DNA from: Camarhynchus parvulus
Taxonomy: Eukaryota > Chordata > Aves > Passeriformes > Thraupidae
Direction: 5' to 3'
Length of the DNA: 64,000 bases
NCBI RefSeq assembly: GCF_901933205.1
Contig: NC_044585.1
Location: forward strand, 4,402,001 to 4,466,000
Part shown: one piece after another, positions 58,641 through 64,000 of the stretch
Position numbering within the stretch: position 1 is the stretch's first letter
Layout: each line of letters opens with the position of its first letter
Notes under the pieces: model-generated
Databases searched by the model: none
Seen by the model: the letters and a program-made list of their open reading frames with translations, nothing else
Told to the model about the DNA's origin: nothing
Made by a program: the position numbers and the translations under genes

Positions 58641-59859
58641 CCCCTCCATCAGCCCCACATGTGCTGTGTTCCCCTGGCACAGCAAGGACAGACTGACAGC
58701 CAGCACTGGGGCCGAGCCCTTCAGCCAGGACACAGGGAGCCATCAACCAGGCAGCTTCCTTTAATCCAAAACCAAACTCAACAAACACATCCAGAGGTGC
58801 AATCCTTGTGAGAACCTTCAAACAGCAAGGGTGGGACCCCACAGCCAAACAGGGGACAGAGGAGGAAAAGCCTCAATCCAGAGGAGCATCCTGCAGCCCC
58901 AGAGGCACCAGGCAGCCACTGAGCAGCCCAGCCCAGCCCTGGCATTGCAGGGAGGAGCTGGATGTGAGCACAGACACCACATCCCCTGCGCCAGCACCCT
59001 CAGGAGCAGCCCTGACCCAGCTCCCTGAAGCTCCTGGCCCAGAGCTCCCAGCATGGGCAGCCCTGAAATGTTGTTATCCCCAAGGACAGGCCAAAACAAG
59101 GCTTGGGCATGCAGCCCTAAGCTGGAAACCCCAGAGCACAGCCACACTGGGATGCCAAGCAGCACATGGTGCCCCCTGGCATTGCAGCAGGGGCCTGGGG
59201 AGGCTTTGGAGAGCTCATGGCCCCACCTATTTCCTGCAGAACATGATGTGGTGACCCACTCTGCACCACATCAAACTCAGAGGCACCTCCCAGCTGCCAC
59301 TACACCTCTGAAACACCTTCTGCTCCCAAAGTGCTGTTTGTGGCAGGTTCCAGCTGAGCCTGTGCCTCCAGGCAAGGCGCAATTCCACAGCCCTTCCAGT
59401 CCTCAGGGGAGGCCAGCAAGGTGGGACCCAAGCCCTGGTCTGCTTCTCCAAAATTCATTTCTGGGCACCCCCTTCTTGCAAGCAGAGCACCCTGGGACAA
59501 GCAGAGGTGTCAGCACTGCAGGGGAGTTCAGGGTTCCATTGCCCTGCTCTTCCTGCTCCTTCTGCCACCCTGCCACATCAGCAGCTCTGTCCTGCCCCAG
59601 GTGTCTCCTCCTGCTTCTCCCAAAGCACCTGCAGCCCCTGTGCTACCCCAGCAGCCCCTCCCAGCCCAGGGAGATGCTCCCAGTGACTTCTGCAGCTGTC
59701 CCCAAGCCCTTGGGCCACTGCCTGGAGACAAAATTCAAGCAGCTAAGAAGCAGCAGCAGCAATCAGTTTTGAGCCATTTCTACCACAGCATCTGAGATTT
59801 TAAAAGTGAACCCCAGCAATCCTGGCAGCACTGGACATTCTGTTTGCATGGAATGCTCT

Positions 59860-60610
59860 AATTAACACTGCCCAGCACTTGCTTAACAAACTCACATGTT
59901 TTTCCTCAAATTTTTTTCTCCTCTTGTGTCTTTCACCAGCACAGATTTTCCACATCTTCAACAGGGGAAGGAGAAATTGTCTCCAGTCATGTAGACTCCA
60001 TTACTGGGAGAAAGGTGTGAACAGCAAGCATGTCTGGCAGAAGGATTCATTATCCCACCGTGTCCTTTATAATGGGAAATGAAAAGCCCATTCTGGTAAC
60101 TACACTTTATTATAATAGGTCAGAAGAAGTGAAAGGCATCATCTTATAAAATTAACTTCATAAAGACTGCCTTAAAAAAAAATCTCTCTGCCAGTTTATC
60201 CACCGCATCTCCCTGCAGAGATTTTTTTTCTTCTCCCAGAAGGGGCTGACTCCCAAGTCTTGTCCCACTTCACTTTTCCCCTCCATCAGAAGGAACTGTT
60301 CTTTTTCCTCCTCATCAGGCCCACACACTTACTTTGCCAGATGTAATAAATGCCATGTCTTTGTCAAGACGAAGAAAACAGTCAGCAAAGGAGTTAAAAT
60401 TAAAAGAGACACCCACCCCAAAGGTCTTAGCAAGAAGCAGTGTTACTTTCTGTGTAGGAAAGTCAGGCTGTGCAGATAAGTGCACTGATAACCTGTTCTT
60501 TGCCCTGCAATACATTCCAATTGCTTTTCTGCTCACTGTTTCTTTAGGCAAACTGAAGTCCAGCCTCCCAGCTGATGATAATTTTGTGATTTAACAGCTT
60601 TGTGCAACGT
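59860..60610. promoter_or_regulatory. Intronic AT-rich single-copy tract
   Basis: A longer AT-rich run with CTAATTAACACTGC, CTTTATTATAATAGGTC, AAATTAACTTC, GATGTAATAAATGCC, GTTAAAATTAAAAGAG and TGATGATAATTTTGTG. No transposon signature recognised. It could hold one or more conserved elements or an old unrecognised repeat. Confidence 0.25.
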
Positions 60611-62099
60611 GTTTGACTGCAGTTCCTGCAGGTGCAGGCAAGGGCTGGCCAGAGGGATGATAAACCACCTTCCACACCGAGTCCTGATCTCCTCAGCTAA
60701 CTGGCAGGGCAGGGCTGGAACTAACAATTGCTGCAAATTCCAGAGAAATCAAAGATAAAACCAAAATTCTAAGTTCTCAGATATATCTTGCAAAGAAAAG
60801 AAGAAACAACTTCATCCCCCAAACACATAACTCCAAAAACTCCATCCTTTGGTGGGATGAGCAGCAGCTCTGCCAAACTCCAAGCACACTCTGGACTGAG
60901 TCCATCCCCCAGCTTGCCTTGGATTGGGCAGGAATCCTTTAAGAAGTGTTTTTCTAAATTTTATCATTCCCTTTTTGAGGAAAATGAAGCCCCCATCTTC
61001 TCAAAACATTATAAACCACTTGCATACAGCCTGATTTTCAATCTTCATGGAGTTGGTGCAGCCAGAGGGAAGGAGGGTGGAAGGGGATGCTCTGAAACAA
61101 AGAGTTAATTGGAACTCCCAGTGAAGGCTGCATGGATCTCATGTGATAGATTCTTAAAGGAGCCCAATTTTCAGAAATTGCCAGGGCTCCAATCTGTGAA
61201 AATGTGGCCTTTCACAGATCTCCAATTCAGCTTGCCACGTCTAGAGTTCCTTTTGAAAAAAAAAAAGTCTTGCTATAAAAGCCCCACGATTTGGTAGGAA
61301 AAATTAGAATTAGCAGCCTTCATGGGATAGCAATCCCTTTGTCTCTCCTCCCCTAACTGTGGCTCTTTGCAAAGAACTAAGCACCATTTACCTTTTGTTA
61401 TTTTTCCAGGTAGTAAAGAGAAGAGTAGGATCTAATCAAGAACAAAAATGGGTGAAAAAAACACACCCACAAAAGCTAAATCTTCACACCTCGCCCAAAA
61501 GCAGGCCCTATAATTGAACAGCAGTTCTCCCTCTGAAGATAGGTGTTATCTTAAAAAAAAAAAGATAAATAAATCCCTTGAGGGTACAAGAGAGGGCAGA
61601 ACCTCCAGGAGAACGTGGCAGGACATGCTCTGATCCAGTGTCACCCCCCAGCAAAGCCACGGGGGCTGAGGTGGGAGCAGGGAGCACCTGAGGCATGTGG
61701 AACTGCTAAAATGGGATTATTTTGCAGGCAGAGGGTCTGAGCTGTTGATCAGAGCATTCCTGACTCCCCCCAAACACCTTAATTAAGCACCACCTTTCTC
61801 CAGTGCAGGGAACAGAGCCTGCTGTCCCCAAATTCCAGAGTGAAGAAGTTCCTCCAGGCAGGAACACAGGCAATGGTGCAGGGCAAGGCTGAAATTTCAG
61901 TGATGGATCCATAAAAAACAAGATCCAAAAGTGTAAAACCAGCCAGGGCAGGGATCCCTGAGCTGCCAGAGCTGGGCAGGTACAGCAGCTTGAATAATTC
62001 ACTCTCCAGAGCATCCAGCTCCCTTGGTTTGCTGTTCCAGTGCCATCAACACCTCCTGTGGGGCTGTGTGAGAAGGGGGACTGAGCTCCCTGACAAAGC

Positions 62100-62345
62100 T
62101 CAAAACATGGAAATATTTGTTTTGGGGGAAAAATAAATATATCTACACAAATATAAGGTGTTATAGATATTTTTTGAACAATATTGGCATAATCTATGTA
62201 TTTTTCTGAGGTAATATATATAGATTCTGTGGGGATGTAGATAATGTGTGTGTACATAAAATAAATACACACATATAAATTGTTATTACTAATTTAATAT
62301 CTATTTATAAATTCATATTTATTTATTTTGAAATGAATATTTCTT
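62100..62345. repeat. AT-rich low-complexity stretch
   Basis: About 240 bp dominated by AAATAAATATATC, TATATATAGATTC and TTTATTTATTTTG words. It may be simple sequence or an AT-rich regulatory block; no clear period. Confidence 0.6.
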
Positions 62346-63893
62346 GAATTTTCTCCTGCTGCAGGGCTGGAAGGTGGCTCTGGAGCAGGGGAAACAATAG
62401 GGAAAGATGCTCATCCTGTAAAACCTGGGGCTGTCACCCTGTGTGGTGATGCCTGGCTGAGTGGCCTGGTGGTCCCCAGGCTGGCTGTCCCTTGCTGTCC
62501 CCAGGCTGGCTTTCCTGGGCAGGCTAAGAGTGCCCCCTGCAGCCCTGCCAGCCCTTCCACTGCCAAAGGACTGCTTGCCACTGCCAATAAATCCCTAACA
62601 AAAGCCAAACTAAGGCAGGTTCCTAAATGCAGAGCAAGCCCAGAGCTCCAGAGCAAAGGCAGCTGATTGAAGGGCACAAACAAAGCAATCCAGGAGGGTG
62701 AGGTGCTGGGCACTGCCCTCTTGTGCCTGGTCTGGGCTGCTCCAGAGGACAGGAGGGATGGCAGGAGTGAAAGCAATGTGTCCCCCCAAGCTGCAGGTTT
62801 TTGTTTTGAGGATAAACCCAGCTCTGCACATCCCAGGTGAATGAAAGGGATGCTCTGAGAGCGCTGTTGCCAGCTGGAAGCTGCAAAATCAATCAGATGT
62901 TCCCCTGCCCCTCCTCTCCACAGCTCTGAGGTGCTAGACAAGACAGGAGGGAAAAATCCCACACCAAAAACCCCCCACAGGCTCTGTGCTTGTGATGTAC
63001 AAACCCTCCCAGTGCCTTGAACTTCACCTCAGCCCCGGCTTTGCTGGCTGCAGCGTGACGAGGGGCACGGCTGTAGCTGGGAGTGTTGGGATTTAAATTA
63101 GCAGAGCTCCACGTGCTGAGGAAACTCAGCATGGGCACTGGCAGCCCAGGGGCTCTGCCTGAACCCCTTAGGGCAGAACTGAAGCAAAATGCTTCAAAAA
63201 AAACCTTTTGCTCTTCTAGAGGCATCTCGTTGTTGTGGCCATCACCAAACCCCTGTCCAAAAGCCAAGTCATGCTTTGCCTTTGGTGAAATCCCTGGAAT
63301 TCATCCCAAATGAGTGTTGGAACACACAGCTCTCCTCACAGCCTGCAAGGGAGCAGACTTCCAGTCACACAGGAGCCACATCTTCACACAAATAAAGGAG
63401 GTGCAATTCCATCAACACAGGGAAACACAAAAATCGCTGCCAGGGGCTTTGCACTGCGTGGTCTGAGCAGGTTTTAAAGGGTCAAGGAAAGAAATGCCCC
63501 AGAAATGTGACAAAATCACCCAACTTCTGCTAAGACAAGCCCACAGAGGCCACCTCCCAACACAGCACCCTGTGGCAGAAAAATCAACAAATCCTGCAAA
63601 CCAAGAGCAGAGCAGGGACCACAGCCTGGGGCAGTGAGCAAAACATTCCTGGGAGCAGCAAAGCTGGTTTTCCTTTTCCAAAGTTCTGCCTATTTTTCAG
63701 GATGGAACAAGGCTTAAATCACAGCACAAAAAGCTGAGGACACACAGAACACAGAGGTGTTCCCAAAATTCCTGTTTTCTTCCACAAAGACAAGAAAAAA
63801 TTCACAATATTTACAAAGTGAGAAAGACCCTGTATTGGTATACACAGCAGCTCCACCTCAATGACCCACAGACCCAAGAAAGCACTTTCCTAC

Positions 63894-64000
63894 CTGAAGA
63901 GCTCCCTGATTTCCCTGACAGTGGCTTGGAAGGGGATGTTTCTGACCAGGATCTTGGAAGTTTTCTGCTTCTTGGCAGTCTGTTTCTTCCTGGCTGATTT
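63894..64000 (-). CDS. RBM19: RBM19 coding exon, partial (start of RRM6)
   Basis: This is the most 5' RBM19 exon in the window and it runs off the right edge. Read on the minus strand it gives a lysine-rich linker (KSARKKQTAKKQKT), then SKILVRNIPFQATVREIRELF, and ends in AG that is completed by the next exon to serine. ILVRNI is the RNP2 strand of an RRM. The linker and RRM match my memory of the last RRM of vertebrate RBM19. The donor reads CAG|GTAGG. RBM19 is a six-RRM nucleolar protein, orthologous to yeast Mrd1 (five RRMs), needed for pre-rRNA cleavage towards 18S rRNA in the small-subunit processome. The upstream exons, the other five RRMs and the promoter lie beyond the window. The identification is from recognition, not a search; an unrelated RRM protein is unlikely because the four exons join in frame and the tail also fits. 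Confidence 0.93.

Larger units (their letters stand above)
45702..63893 (-). other. RBM19: RBM19 intron, ~18.2 kb
   Basis: This intron separates the first two RRM6 exons; its donor is GTAGG and its acceptor CCCCAG. It contains two recent-type CR1 fragments (49733-49985, 58466-58640), a 3'-end scrap (55165-55218), a degenerate reverse-transcriptase remnant (52140-52240), a 21-A run (54134-54154), an AT-rich stretch (62100-62345) and several enhancer-like blocks. Between these I see ordinary intronic sequence: no further splice-flanked coding segment, tRNA or tandem array of note. The stretches 47830-49380, 53200-54130, 55300-55980 and 57250-58460 hold nothing I can name. Confidence 0.8.

Overview
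This is eukaryotic, almost certainly avian and probably songbird, genomic DNA. Three things support this: split coding exons with GT/AG splice sites, several 5'-truncated CR1 retrotransposon copies of the bird type (some with the 3' end reading ...CCCTTCCAACCCAAAC...), and a GC-rich background packed with minisatellites as on bird microchromosomes. There is no bacterial-style gene organisation, no CRISPR array and no recognisable RNA gene.

The only protein-coding gene I can support is the 3' end of RBM19 on the minus strand. Four coding exons (63894-64000, partial at the window edge; 45596-45701; 39971-40091; 33996-34087) join in frame with consensus splice sites and encode the last 141 residues. 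These comprise a basic linker, the final RNA-recognition motif (RRM6) and a short basic-then-acidic tail ending at a TAA stop. RBM19 is the vertebrate counterpart of yeast Mrd1, a nucleolar factor of small-subunit ribosomal RNA processing. The three introns are about 18.2, 5.5 and 5.9 kb. They carry old CR1 fragments and blocks of single-copy AT-rich sequence that look like conserved non-coding elements.

Positions 1 to about 33,995 lie downstream of RBM19. In human the next gene on that side is LHX5, transcribed in the same direction, so this tract is probably the RBM19-LHX5 intergenic region; LHX5 itself is not in the window. The tract alternates between (a) short AT-rich, homeodomain-core-rich, non-repetitive blocks, often beside CpG-rich patches, which are good enhancer candidates; (b) at least a dozen independent tandem arrays (pentamers, a 12-mer, and 13-, 27-, 49-, 67-, 73- and ~150-bp units, plus a 360-bp polypurine tract); and (c) scattered CR1 remnants. 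Most long open reading frames here are by-products of these arrays.

I found no new protein system. The most interesting signals are tandem arrays whose units contain or abut putative regulatory sequence (8.1-8.4, 26.2-26.8 and 36.3-36.9 kb), the polypurine tract, the 49-bp array that stays open in every minus-strand frame, and the dense intronic block at 42.8-44.1 kb. All regulatory calls rest on base composition and motif appearance and need cross-species alignment.
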